Position numbers and translations under genes: made by a program | Shown here: positions 53,765 through 64,000 of the stretch, piece after piece | Layout of the letters: each line of letters opens with the position of its first letter | Numbering within the stretch: position 1 is the stretch's first letter | NCBI RefSeq assembly: GCF_021272345.1 | Contig: NZ_JAJSDQ010000002.1 | Span: forward strand, 1-64,000 | DNA from: Ornithinimicrobium sediminis | GTDB lineage: Bacteria > Actinomycetota > Actinomycetes > Actinomycetales > Dermatophilaceae | DNA: 64,000 nt | Direction: 5' to 3' | The notes under the pieces: generated by a model | The model's database searches: none | What the model was told of the DNA's origin: nothing | What the model saw: the letters and a program-made list of their open reading frames with translations, nothing else

Positions 53765-54706
53765 ATGTCGCTATCAGCTGCTTCGGCTCACGAGCGTGTG
53801 AACGACCTGCACCCGTTTCTGCGCTCAGTCGGGCTGGCGTCCGGCATCTCCGAGCATCGCCTCGACGGCCCGTCCTGCCGGCGCCTGTTCCGCTCGGTGC
53901 GGGTCAGTGCTGACGCTCCGCTGACCCCGATGCTCCGGGCGAGGGCTGCCCTGCTGGTAGCCGGCCCGGGTGCTGTGGTCAGCCACCACACCGCGGCCGA
54001 GGTCCTGGGCGGCGTGGTCCCTCGGCACCATGACACCCATGTCACTGTGCCGAGCGCGAAGAGACGACCGAAGACCTCGGGAATCCGTGCGCATGTCGCC
54101 CCCGGCGGGATCGACGTCCACGCTGTCGCAGACGTGCCGCTGACCACCGCTCCTCAGACCTTCGTCGACCTTGCCCGGTCGCTGGAGCTGGTGGACCTCG
54201 TTGTGCTGGGTGACTCCCCGGTGAGGCAACGGCGCTGCACGCCGGAGGACCTCCGGTTCGCTGCGAGCCAGTTCCGGGGTCGTGGCGGCTCTCTCGCGAG
54301 ACATGCCGCCCATCTGGTGCGAGCGGAGGTCGACTCAGCGATGGAGTCGCGTTCGCGGCTGCTTCTGGTGCTCGCTGGGCTGCCCGAGCCGACCGTCAAC
54401 GTCAAGGTCCTGGATGAGGGCCGCGTCGTCTACCGCATCGACCTTGGGTTCGCCTCGATCCGGGTGGGTCTGGAGTACGAAGGGCGACATCACGCCGATG
54501 ACCCTCGTCAGTGGGCCCACGACATACGACGGCGGGAGTACCTGGCAGCCCGTGACTGGCGCCTCCTGACCCTGACCTCGGGTGACATCTTCCGCACCCC
54601 GCGGGCGACCCTGCACCGGGTGGTCGACCTGCTCAGCTCGAGGGGCATGGATGTCTCCATGCCTGTGCCCGGCGCCGAGTGGGAGCGACACTTCCCGGGT
54701 ATGTGA
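53765..54706 (+). CDS. DUF559-type / AbiEi-like endonuclease-fold protein
   Basis: 313 residues. The N-terminal half (LRARAALLVAGPGAVVSHHTAAEVLG, then VPLTTAPQTFVDLARSLELVDLVVLGDS) resembles AbiEi-type and other actinobacterial transcription-factor-like proteins; the C-terminal part (YRIDLGFASIRVGLEYEGRHHADDPRQWAHDIRRREYLAARDWRL) matches the DUF559 restriction-endonuclease-like fold with Asp, Glu and Lys/Arg residues. Such proteins are abundant and multicopy in Micrococcales; function unknown. Leaderless-type start: CAGGCT six bases before ATG 53765. Confidence 0.8.
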   Translation: MSLSAASAHERVNDLHPFLRSVGLASGISEHRLDGPSCRRLFRSVRVSADAPLTPMLRARAALLVAGPGAVVSHHTAAEVLGGVVPRHHDTHVTVPSAKRRPKTSGIRAHVAPGGIDVHAVADVPLTTAPQTFVDLARSLELVDLVVLGDSPVRQRRCTPEDLRFAASQFRGRGGSLARHAAHLVRAEVDSAMESRSRLLLVLAGLPEPTVNVKVLDEGRVVYRIDLGFASIRVGLEYEGRHHADDPRQWAHDIRRREYLAARDWRLLTLTSGDIFRTPRATLHRVVDLLSSRGMDVSMPVPGAEWERHFPGM

Positions 54707-55028
54707 GGTGTGTGGCCCAGGGTGGGGTCTACGTGTCGGCGCCGCGCCGCACCTGCGGCGTAGACTGCGCGAGTTCGTGAAAGTCTTCACAAGAACGGGA
54801 GGTCACGGGTGGGTGCACATCCCGCAGCACGGCCGCCCAGGACGGATGCCGGTCGGGACGGCGTGGCGAGTGCCTTCCGCGGCCGTGGGCGTCGACGGCA
54901 GCCGGGCACCGCGCCCGCCGACCCCTGCGGCGGGATCGCCACACGCACCCCTAGGATTGACCCAGCCTTGACCAGATCGCGCGGTGGGACCGTCCGATGC
55001 GCCGGGACCGAAAGGAGGGTGGGCGAGG
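54707..55028 (+). promoter_or_regulatory. nuo operon control region and long leader
   Basis: 322 bases without a convincing gene. -10 TAGACT is at 54761-54766, the Rex-like palindrome is at 54775-54792, and a second possible -10 TAGGAT is at 54952-54957. The leader from the first promoter to nuoA is about 255 bases. The remainder is GC-rich with no recognised RNA fold. Confidence 0.55.
54775..54792. promoter_or_regulatory. Rex-like operator (NADH/NAD+ redox sensor site)
   Basis: TCGTGAA-AGTC-TTCACAA: the right arm is identical to the Rex consensus TTGTGAA-N4-TTCACAA and the left arm differs by one base. It lies just downstream of the -10 TAGACT, over the expected transcription start, the right place for repression of nuoA-N. 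Rex of Streptomyces controls nuo and cyd genes. Confidence 0.7.
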
Positions 55029-55391
55029 ATGACTGATCCTTACCTCCCGCTGCTGTTCTTCTTCTCGCTCGGGCTGCTCTTCGCGGGAGTGTCCGTCGCG
55101 GGTGGCGCACTGCTGGGACGCAAGACGTACAACCGGGCGAAGTCCGAGGCCTACGAGTGCGGGATCCAGCCCACCCCGCAGGCGCTGGACGGGGGGCGTG
55201 TGCCGATCAAGTACTACCTCACCGCCATGCTCTTCATCGTCTTCGACGTGGAGGTGCTCTTCCTCTACCCCTTCGCGGTCGCGTTCGACCAGGTGGGGCT
55301 GTTCTCGGTGCTGGCGATGCTGCTGTTCCTGGTGGTCGTCTCGGTGCCGTTCATCTACGAGTGGAGCCGGGGCGGTCTCGAATGGGACTGA
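55029..55391 (+). CDS. nuoA: NADH-quinone oxidoreductase subunit A
   Basis: 120 residues, three transmembrane helices. The signature SEAYECGIQP with conserved Cys and Glu lies in the long loop between helices 1 and 2; DVEVLFLYPFA is in helix 2. Part of the membrane arm of complex I near the quinone site. ATG 55029 has GCGAGG upstream. Confidence 0.97.
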   Translation: MTDPYLPLLFFFSLGLLFAGVSVAGGALLGRKTYNRAKSEAYECGIQPTPQALDGGRVPIKYYLTAMLFIVFDVEVLFLYPFAVAFDQVGLFSVLAMLLFLVVVSVPFIYEWSRGGLEWD

Positions 55392-55459
55392 GGGCCGGAG
55401 CCAGCCACGACACAGGTATGACGTGCCCGGCCGGGTGCGCCGAAGGGACGGTGTGAGAC

Positions 55460-56014
55460 ATGGGTCTTGAGGACAAGCTCCCGTCGGGCATTCTGCTGAC
55501 GACGGTCGAGGGCATGGTCGGGCAGATGCAGTCGAGGTCGGTGTGGCCGGCGACGTTCGGGCTCGCCTGCTGCGCCATCGAGATGATGGCCGTGGGCACG
55601 CCCGACTACGACATCGCACGGTTCGGTATGGAGCGGTTCGCCGCCACCCCACGCCAGGCCGACCTGATGATCGTGGCCGGCCGGGTGAGCCAGAAGATGG
55701 CGCCGGTCGTCCGCCAGGTCTACGACCAGATGCCCAACCCGAAGTGGGTGCTGTCGATGGGTGTCTGCGCCAGCTCCGGTGGCATGTTCAACAACTACGC
55801 GATCGTGCAGGGGGTCGACCACATCGTGCCCGTCGACGTCTATCTGCCCGGCTGTCCGCCCAGGCCACAGATGCTCATCAACGCCCTGCTCGAGCTGCAC
55901 GAGCAGATCCGCAACAACAAGATGGGCGTGGACCGCGTCAAGGCCGCCCGCGCGGCGGAGGCGGCCGCCCTGCGTGCGACGCCGACGCACGAGATGAAGG
56001 GCCTGCTGGCGTGA
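55460..56014 (+). CDS. nuoB: NADH-quinone oxidoreductase subunit B
   Basis: 184 residues. Ligands for iron-sulfur cluster N2 are Cys37-Cys38 (ACCAIEMM), Cys103 (GVCASSGG) and Cys132 (PGCPPRP). N2 passes electrons to menaquinone. C-terminal extension of about 25 residues, Ala/Arg-rich. Overlaps nuoC (GTGA). Confidence 0.98.
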   Translation: MGLEDKLPSGILLTTVEGMVGQMQSRSVWPATFGLACCAIEMMAVGTPDYDIARFGMERFAATPRQADLMIVAGRVSQKMAPVVRQVYDQMPNPKWVLSMGVCASSGGMFNNYAIVQGVDHIVPVDVYLPGCPPRPQMLINALLELHEQIRNNKMGVDRVKAARAAEAAALRATPTHEMKGLLA

Positions 56015-56783
56015 GCGACGAGAACCAGAACACCGACGAGACCCCCGAGGTGAACGTCGAGAACACCCGCGCCGAGGGCACCGCCGGGCCGCGTGCGGCA
56101 GAGGCGCCGGCGGTCTCCGGCGCGGTGGGTGCCCGGGAGGTCGCGCACAAGAAGGGGATGTTCGGGTCCTCGCTCGGCAACGACACCTCCGGCTACGGCG
56201 GGCTGGAGCGTCCGGTCCTCTTCCCGGGGGCCTCGCCCAGGCCGTTCGGCGGCTACTTCGACGAGGTGGCCGACCACCTCGAGCGGGCGCTCGGCACGGC
56301 ATACGCGCAGTCGGTGGAGTCCATCGTCATCGACCGTAACGAGATGACGGTGCACGTCCACCGCGACCGGCTGCCCACCGTCGCCCGCGCCCTGCGCGAC
56401 GACCCGGCCCTGCGCTTCGAGGTCTGCACCGGCGTCTCCGGGGTGCACTACCCCGAGCAGGTGGGCGCCGAGCTGCATGCGGTCTACCACTTCCAGTCGA
56501 TCACCCACGGCATGCGCCGGGTGCGGCTCGAGGTGTCCTGCCCCGACGAGAAGCCGCACATCCCCTCGATCGTGGACATCTACCCCGCGAACGACTGGCA
56601 CGAGCGCGAGACGTTCGACATGTTCGGCATCGTCTTCGACTCTCACCCCGCACTCACCCGCATCCTCATGCCGGACGACTGGCCCGGCCACCCCCAGCGC
56701 AAGGACTACCCGCTCGGTGGCATCCCGGTCGAGTACAAGGGCGCCACCATCCCGGCCCCCGACGAGCGACGGAGCTACAACTG

Positions 56784-56784
<1 letters not shown>
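56011..56784 (+). CDS. nuoC: NADH-quinone oxidoreductase subunit C
   Basis: 257 residues. An acidic, disordered N-terminal 50 residues precedes the conserved core ([14 protein letters not shown]..., [39 protein letters not shown]). It docks with NuoD in the connecting part of complex I; here the two are separate proteins. The ATG of nuoD overlaps its stop by one base. Confidence 0.96.
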
Positions 56785-58129
<1,345 letters not shown>

Positions 58130-58133
<4 letters not shown>

Positions 58134-59044
58134 CCGCGCACGACACCGACCACGGCCCGCTGCACCACCACACCCCGCTGCACGCCTCGGACGCGCCCTA
58201 CGCCCCCGAGGTCCTCGCGCAGCTGGAGGCTGACGCCGCCGAGCTGGTCAGCCGCTACCCGCAGCAGCGCTCGGCGCTGCTGCCGCTGCTGCACCTCGTG
58301 CAGTCGGTCGACGGCTACATCACCGGCCGCGGCGTGCACTTCTGCGCCGAGCAGCTCGACCTCACGACCGCAGAGGTCAGCGGCGTGGCCACCTTCTACA
58401 CCCAGTACAAGCGCCACCCCAACGGCGACTACACGGTCGGGGTCTGCACGAACACCCTCTGCGCGATCATGGGCGGGGACCAGATCTTCGACGAGGTGAG
58501 CGAGCACCTGGGCATCGGTCACGACGAGACCACCGAGGACGGCTCGATCACCCTCGAGCGGGTCGAGTGCAACGCGGCCTGCGACTACGCCCCCGTGGTG
58601 ATGGTCAACTGGGAGTTCTTCGACGGGCAGACCCCCGAGTCGACCAAGCAGCTCGTGGACCGGCTGCGGACCGGCGAGGAGGTCGCCCCCACGCGCGGCG
58701 CCTCCCGGGTCTGCACCTTCAAGCAGGTCGCGCGGGTCCTGGCCGGCTTCACCGACGGCCGTGCCGACGAGGGCGTGGGCGCCGGTGGCCCCTCCCTGGA
58801 AGGGCTGCGGGTCGCCCATGAGCGCGGCTGGGTCGCGCCGGTCGGCTCCGAGCGGCCCTACAGCGAGGACGCCGGGCACCAGCCGGACGAGGCGACCGAG
58901 TTCGACACCGCGGCGGCCGACGAGGGCACCGCGCCCAAGAAGGGCCGTCACGACTCCGTCAACGCGCCCACCAACGAGCCGGACGAGACCCCCGGTGGTG
59001 AAGAGGTCGGACCCGGGACCGACGACGAAGGAGCGGGCTCATGA
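58130..59044 (+). CDS. nuoE: NADH-quinone oxidoreductase subunit E
   Basis: 304 residues. The [2Fe-2S] cluster N1a ligands are Cys106 and Cys111 (GVCTNTLC) and Cys147 and Cys151 (VECNAAC). A C-terminal extension after about residue 220 is acidic and low-complexity, absent from E. coli NuoE. Overlaps nuoD and nuoF by ATGA. Confidence 0.97.
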
Positions 59045-60351
59045 CCCAGCTGACGCCGATCATGTCGAGGTTCTGGGACCACCCGCGGTCCTGGACCCTG
59101 GCCACCTACGAGGAGTACGAGGGCTACCAGGCGCTGCGCAAGGCGCTGGACACTCCGGCCGACGACCTCGTGCAGATGGCCAAGGACAGCGGGCTCCGCG
59201 GGCGCGGCGGTGCGGGCTTCCCGACCGGCCTGAAGTGGGGCTTCCTGCCCCCGCCGGACGGCGGCCCTCGCTACCTCGTGGTCAACGCGGACGAGTCCGA
59301 GCCGGGCACCTGCAAGGACACCCCGCTGATGATGGCCGCCCCGCAGTTCCTGATCGAGGGCATGGTCATCACGTCGTACGCCATCGGCTGCCACCATGCG
59401 TTCATCTACCTGCGCGGTGAGCTGGTGCACGTCTACCGGCGTCTGCTGCGCGCCGTGGAGGAGGCGTATGCCGCGGGCTACCTCGGCAAGGACATCCTGG
59501 GCTCCGGCTTCGACCTGGACATCACCGTCCACGCGGGTGCGGGCGCCTACATCTGCGGCGAGGAGACGGCGCTGCTGGACTCCCTGGAGGGTCGTCGCGG
59601 CCAGCCCCGCCTGAAGCCACCGTTCCCGGCGGTCGCGGGCCTCTACTCGCGCCCGACCGTGGTCAACAACGTGGAGTCCATCGCCTCCGTGCCGCCCATC
59701 GTGCTGCACGGCTCCGACTGGTTCGCCGACCTGGGCACCGAGAAGTCGCAGGGCTTCGGCCTGTTCAGCCTGTCCGGGCACGTCACCCGGCCCGGACAGT
59801 ACGAGGCCCCGCTGGGCATCACCCTGCGTGAGCTGCTGGAGATGGCCGGTGGCGTCCGGGAGGGGCACAGCCTGAAGTTCTGGACCCCCGGCGGCTCCTC
59901 CACCCCGATCTTCACCGACGAGCACCTCGACGTGCCGCTGGACTTCGAGTCGGTGGCCGAGGCGGGCTCCATGCTGGGCACCCGTGCCCTGCAGATCTTC
60001 GACGAGACGACCTCGGTCGTGCGTGCCGTGGCACGGTGGACCGACTTCTACGCCCACGAGTCCTGCGGCAAGTGCACCCCGTGCCGGGAGGGCACCTTCT
60101 GGCTCAAGCAGATCATGGACCGCCTGGAGGCGGGCCGGGGCAGCCAGGACGACATCGACAAGCTGGTCGACATCTGTGACAACATCCTGGGGCGCGCCTT
60201 CTGCGCACTGGGCGACGGGGCCACCAGCCCCATCACCTCTGCCGTGCAGTACTTCCGGGAGGAGTTCGAGGCGGGCATGCACACCCCTGCCGCCGAGCTG
60301 TTCCCGCCCGAGCGCTCGACGCTGTTCGCGAAGGAGACCCTCCCCGCATGA
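59041..60351 (+). CDS. nuoF: NADH-quinone oxidoreductase subunit F
   Basis: 436 residues. The NADH and FMN sites are in [18 protein letters not shown] and the Gly-rich [16 protein letters not shown]; the [4Fe-4S] N3 ligands are Cys342, Cys345 and Cys348 ([11 protein letters not shown]) plus the Cys in [10 protein letters not shown]. It accepts hydride from NADH and starts the electron chain. Confidence 0.98.
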   Translation: MTQLTPIMSRFWDHPRSWTLATYEEYEGYQALRKALDTPADDLVQMAKDSGLRGRGGAGFPTGLKWGFLPPPDGGPRYLVVNADESEPGTCKDTPLMMAAPQFLIEGMVITSYAIGCHHAFIYLRGELVHVYRRLLRAVEEAYAAGYLGKDILGSGFDLDITVHAGAGAYICGEETALLDSLEGRRGQPRLKPPFPAVAGLYSRPTVVNNVESIASVPPIVLHGSDWFADLGTEKSQGFGLFSLSGHVTRPGQYEAPLGITLRELLEMAGGVREGHSLKFWTPGGSSTPIFTDEHLDVPLDFESVAEAGSMLGTRALQIFDETTSVVRAVARWTDFYAHESCGKCTPCREGTFWLKQIMDRLEAGRGSQDDIDKLVDICDNILGRAFCALGDGATSPITSAVQYFREEFEAGMHTPAAELFPPERSTLFAKETLPA

Positions 60352-62906
60352 CCGTCAACACCTCACCCTCAGCGGGCGGCAACGCCGTCGACACCGGCGA
60401 CAACGCCGCGATGCCGGAGGACGTCAAGAAGGTCACCCTGACGATCGACGACGTCGAGGTCAGCGTGCCCGAGGGCACCCTCGTCATCCGGGCCGCCGAA
60501 CAGCTCGGCATCATGATCCCGCGCTTCTGCGACCACCCGCTTCTCGACCCGGTCGGTGCCTGCCGCCAGTGCCTGGTGGACGTGGCGATGCCCGACCGCG
60601 AGGGCAACGTCAAGCCGATGCCCAAGCCGCAGGCCTCGTGCACGATGACCGTCGCGCCCGGCATGCAGGTGCGCACGCAGCACACCTCGCCGGTGGCCGA
60701 GAAGGCCCAGGACGGCATCATGGAGCTGCTGCTCATCAACCACCCGCTGGACTGCCCGGTGTGCGACAAGGGCGGTGAGTGCCCCCTGCAGAACCAGGCG
60801 ATGACCAACGGGCGTCCGGTGAGCCGCTTCGAGGACGTCAAGCGCACCTTCCCCAAGCCGATCAACATCTCCTCCCAGGTCCTGCTGGACCGGGAGCGCT
60901 GCGTGCTGTGCGCCCGGTGCACCCGCTTCTCGGACCAGATCGCCGGCGACCCGTTCATCGCGCTCATCGAGCGTGGCGCGCTGCAGCAGGTCGGCATCTA
61001 CGAGGAGCAGCCCTTCGAGTCCTACTTCTCCGGCAACACCGTGCAGATCTGCCCGGTGGGCGCCCTGACCGGCTCCGCCTACCGCTTCCGGTCCCGCCCG
61101 TTCGACCTGGTGTCCACGGAGAGCGTCTGCGAGCACTGCGCCTCCGGGTGCGCCATCCGCACCGACCACCGCCGGGGCACCGTGCTGCGCCGGATGGCGC
61201 TGGAGGACCCCGAGGTCAACGAGGAGTGGAACTGTGACAAGGGCCGCTGGGCCTTCACCTACGCGACCATGCCGGACCGGCTGCGCGACCCCGTCGTGCG
61301 TGGTGCGGACGGTGCGTATGCCGTCACCTCCTGGCGTGAGGCCTACGTGGCGGCCGCGGACGGGCTCGCCCGGGCCCGGGCCTCCGCTGGTGTCGGCGTG
61401 CTGGTCGGGGGGCGCGCGAGCGTCGAGGACGCCTACGCCTACAGCAAGTTCGCCCGGGTGGCCCTCGGCACGCACGACGTGGACTTCCGGGCCCGGCCCC
61501 ACTCGCAGGAGGAGTCCGACTTCCTCGCCTCCGCCATCGTCAACCACCACGGTCTCACCTACGCCGACCTGGAGACGGCGAGCAGCGTGCTGCTTGTCGG
61601 CTTCGAGCCGGAGGAGGAGAGCCCGATCGTCTTCCTGCGGCTGCGCAAGGGCGTGCGGCGCACCAAGACGCAGGTCTTCAGCATCGCGCCGTTCGAGACC
61701 CGCGGCCTGGAGAAGCTCTCCGGCACCCTGGTGACCGCTGTGCCGGGCACCGAGGCCGAGGTCATGCACGCCCTCGCGCACCACCGCAAGGACCGCGGTG
61801 AGGCGCACGAGGGCACGGCCGAGCCCCTGCCCGGCGTCGACCCGATGGCCAACGCCTCGGACATGCTGTCCGAGACCTCCGTCATCCTGGTGGGGGAGCG
61901 CCTGGCCTCCGTGCCCGGTGGCCTGTCCGCGGCGGCGGCCCTGGCCGACGTCACAGGTGCCCGCATCGGCTGGGTCCCCCGTCGCGCCGGGGAGCGCGGT
62001 GCCGTCGCCGTGGGCGCCCTGCCCGCGCTGCTGCCCGGTGGCTACCCGGTCGCCGACGACGCAGCCCGCGCCCACGTGGCCGGCGCCTGGGGTGTCGAGC
62101 TCGCCGAGGGGCCGGGCCGTGACACGACCGCGATCCTGCAGGCCGCGGCCCAGGGCGAGATCGGAGCGCTCGTCGTCGGTGGGGTGGACCCGGACGACCT
62201 GCCCGACCCCGCGCTGGCACGGGCCGCCCTCGAGCGGGCCTTCGTGGTGTCGCTGGAGATCCGTGAGTCGGCGGTGCACGAGTACGCCGACGTCATCCTC
62301 CCCGTCGCTCCGCAGCAGGAGAAGGCCGGCGCCTACGCGGACTGGGAGGGTCGACTGCGCACGTTCGACCGGGCCATCCACACCAGCGCCCTCAGCGACC
62401 ACGCGGTGCTCGACCTGCTCGCGGCCGAGATGGGTGTGCACCTGGGCGCTCGCAGCCTCACCGAGCTGCGCCGCGAGATGAGCTCGCTGGGCACCTGGCA
62501 GGGCTCCCTGCCGCTGCACGTCGTGCCTCCGGTGGCGCCGCCCGCCCTCGGCGAGGGCGAGGCGCTCCTGGCGACCTGGCACCACCTCCTCGACGCCGGC
62601 TCCCTGCAGGACGGCGAGCCCTTCCTCGCGGGCACCGCGCCGCTGCCCGTGGCGCGGGTCTCCGCCGGCACCGCGGCGGCCGTGGGAGTGGCCGAGGGCG
62701 AGCACATCGTGGTCTCGCGCGGCGCCGGCAGCATCACGCTGCCGGTCGTGGTGACCGACATGCCCGACCACGTGGTCTGGGTGCCGACCAACTCCACCGG
62801 ATCGGCGGTGCGCCCGGCCCTGGGTGTCGGCGCCGGCGCGGTGGTGCAGCTCCGACCGGGTGGCGCGGCTGTCGCCACCGGTGCCACCACAGGAGGTCTC
62901 GCGTGA
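60348..62906 (+). CDS. nuoG: NADH-quinone oxidoreductase subunit G
   Basis: 852 residues. An N-terminal ferredoxin-like part carries Cys ligands of N1b and N4 ([45 protein letters not shown]), followed by the CEHCASGC N7-type cluster site and a large molybdopterin-oxidoreductase-like domain without a catalytic Mo site. The N7 cluster, ancestral to many bacteria, is retained. Overlaps nuoF and nuoH. Confidence 0.97.
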   Translation: MTVNTSPSAGGNAVDTGDNAAMPEDVKKVTLTIDDVEVSVPEGTLVIRAAEQLGIMIPRFCDHPLLDPVGACRQCLVDVAMPDREGNVKPMPKPQASCTMTVAPGMQVRTQHTSPVAEKAQDGIMELLLINHPLDCPVCDKGGECPLQNQAMTNGRPVSRFEDVKRTFPKPINISSQVLLDRERCVLCARCTRFSDQIAGDPFIALIERGALQQVGIYEEQPFESYFSGNTVQICPVGALTGSAYRFRSRPFDLVSTESVCEHCASGCAIRTDHRRGTVLRRMALEDPEVNEEWNCDKGRWAFTYATMPDRLRDPVVRGADGAYAVTSWREAYVAAADGLARARASAGVGVLVGGRASVEDAYAYSKFARVALGTHDVDFRARPHSQEESDFLASAIVNHHGLTYADLETASSVLLVGFEPEEESPIVFLRLRKGVRRTKTQVFSIAPFETRGLEKLSGTLVTAVPGTEAEVMHALAHHRKDRGEAHEGTAEPLPGVDPMANASDMLSETSVILVGERLASVPGGLSAAAALADVTGARIGWVPRRAGERGAVAVGALPALLPGGYPVADDAARAHVAGAWGVELAEGPGRDTTAILQAAAQGEIGALVVGGVDPDDLPDPALARAALERAFVVSLEIRESAVHEYADVILPVAPQQEKAGAYADWEGRLRTFDRAIHTSALSDHAVLDLLAAEMGVHLGARSLTELRREMSSLGTWQGSLPLHVVPPVAPPALGEGEALLATWHHLLDAGSLQDGEPFLAGTAPLPVARVSAGTAAAVGVAEGEHIVVSRGAGSITLPVVVTDMPDHVVWVPTNSTGSAVRPALGVGAGAVVQLRPGGAAVATGATTGGLA

Positions 62907-64000
62907 TCGTGATGGAGGCGACGGCATACCTGCCGTCCGTGGTCTCGGCCGCACCGATCGTGCTGCAGGACGCACCGGCCGCCGACTTCAGCGACACGCC
63001 CTGGTGGTTGTCGCTGATCAAGGCGGTCCTGGTCTTCGTCTACCTGCTGCTGCAGGTGCTCGTGGTCATCTGGTTCGAGCGCCGCGTCATCGGCCGGATG
63101 CAGCAGCGACCAGGACCCAACCGGTTCGGGCCGCTGGGGCTGCTGCAGACCCTGGCCGACGGGCTCAAGCTGATGATGAAGGAGGACGTCACCCCCAAGA
63201 ACGCCGACAAGGTGATGTTCGTCATCGCCCCTCTGCTGGTCGGCTCCCTGGCCTTCGTCTCCTTCGCGATCATCCCCATGGGTGGCACGGTCGAGATGTT
63301 CGGCCACACGACACCCCTGCAGCTCACCGACACCCCCGTCGCCACCCTGCTGGTGCTCGCCGTGGCCGGGGTCGGTGCCTACGGCTTCGTGCTCGCCGGC
63401 TGGTCCTCGGGCTCCACCTACCCGCTGCTGGGCGGTCTGCGCTCCACCGCGCAGGTCATCTCCTACGAGATCGCGATGGGCCTGTCCCTGGTCGCGGTCT
63501 TCCTCTACGCCGGGTCCATGTCGACCAGCCAGATCGTGGCCGCGCAGGAGGGCCTCTGGTACATCATCCCGCTCTTCTTCTCCTTCGTGGTCTACGTGAT
63601 CACGATGGTGGGGGAGACCAACCGGCTGCCCTTCGACCTGGCCGAGGGCGAGGGCGAGCTGGGTGGCGGGTTCCACACCGAGTACTCCTCGATGAAGTTC
63701 GGCATGTTCTTCCTCGGTGAGTACATCAACATGTTCACCGTCTCTGCCCTGGCCACGACGCTCTTCCTCGGCGGACCCGCCGCGCCCCCCGGCATCGCCG
63801 GCCTGTTCGACGGGATGTTCAACGAGGGCTGGTGGGGTCTGCTCTGGTTCACCATCAAGATGTGGATGTTCATCTTCTTCTACGTCTGGCTCCGTGGCTC
63901 GCTGCCGCGCGTGCGGTACGACCAGTTCATGAAGTTCGGCTGGAAGCTCATGATCCCCGCAGCCCTGGCCTGGGTCGTGGCGGTCGCGCTGATCCGCGCT
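62903..64000 (+). CDS. nuoH: NADH-quinone oxidoreductase subunit H (3' end outside window)
   Basis: 366 codons before the window ends. GTG 62903 overlaps the nuoG stop (GTGA); ATG 62912 is the alternative. [35 protein letters not shown] is the family signature near the quinone channel; [25 protein letters not shown] holds conserved acidic residues of the E channel. Several transmembrane helices are visible. Next in order should be nuoI to nuoN. Confidence 0.97.
   Translation, partial: MIVMEATAYLPSVVSAAPIVLQDAPAADFSDTPWWLSLIKAVLVFVYLLLQVLVVIWFERRVIGRMQQRPGPNRFGPLGLLQTLADGLKLMMKEDVTPKNADKVMFVIAPLLVGSLAFVSFAIIPMGGTVEMFGHTTPLQLTDTPVATLLVLAVAGVGAYGFVLAGWSSGSTYPLLGGLRSTAQVISYEIAMGLSLVAVFLYAGSMSTSQIVAAQEGLWYIIPLFFSFVVYVITMVGETNRLPFDLAEGEGELGGGFHTEYSSMKFGMFFLGEYINMFTVSALATTLFLGGPAAPPGIAGLFDGMFNEGWWGLLWFTIKMWMFIFFYVWLRGSLPRVRYDQFMKFGWKLMIPAALAWVVAVALIRA

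Overview
The window is high-GC DNA with the gene content of an actinobacterium. Markers are menaquinone genes, a WXG100 protein, an XPB-type helicase, a DUF3263 protein, CIRCE-controlled groEL and many apparently leaderless genes. The mix (modABC, XPB, Sec genes, a complete nuo operon) fits Micrococcales, perhaps an Intrasporangiaceae/Ornithinimicrobiaceae-type organism; that placement is an impression, not a computed result. I see no rRNA, insertion sequence, prophage or CRISPR. One tRNA gene is present: selenocysteine tRNA.

Layout. 1-3.1 kb: the 3' part of an ice-binding-like (DUF3494) secreted protein with a Pro/Thr/Glu repeat tail, then an SDR dehydrogenase and an acyl-CoA dehydrogenase. 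3.1-6.2 kb: a tightly coupled molybdate operon (regulator-modA-modB-modC), preceded by an odd seven-unit repeat array at 6.2-6.4 kb. 6.4-13.8 kb: SGNH hydrolase, ung, DUF3263, DUF4097, a HicB-like protein, fhs, a sodium:solute symporter and a universal stress protein. 13.9-20.3 kb: an MBL-fold protein, orphan groEL under two CIRCE operators, WXG100, a DUF4031-Nudix fusion and a minus-strand cluster of small proteins. 20.4-25.6 kb: a HelD-type helicase remnant, an HtrA-like protease, a two-component system and a HAD phosphatase. 25.6-31.5 kb: XPB helicase, an FMN riboswitch with ribD-ribE-ribB-ribH, and mvaB. 31.5-37.2 kb: an M13 peptidase, a broken TrpB-like gene and a helicase-associated protein.

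37.2-45.7 kb is the most interesting part. selD is divergent from selC (tRNA-Sec), which is followed by selA and selB. Directly downstream and co-directional is a six-gene overlapping cluster: a CWB2-repeat surface protein, an unknown protein, a MauE-like membrane protein, a MauD/thioredoxin-like protein, a Tat-exported peptide with ten cysteines, and a membrane protein whose frame is interrupted by one in-frame TGA. The frame stays open for 192 codons after the TGA, and a hairpin lies just 3' of it. I read this as a candidate selenoprotein next to the machinery that would decode it. The cluster resembles an exported-protein disulfide-maturation system with selenium chemistry.

45.7-54.7 kb: a SurA-like lipoprotein, menD, an Eis-like acetyltransferase, an MFS transporter, a GNAT protein, menF, menG and a DUF559-type protein. 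54.7-64 kb: a Rex-like operator and the NADH dehydrogenase operon nuoA to nuoH, with nuoH running off the end. The men genes supply the menaquinone that Nuo reduces.
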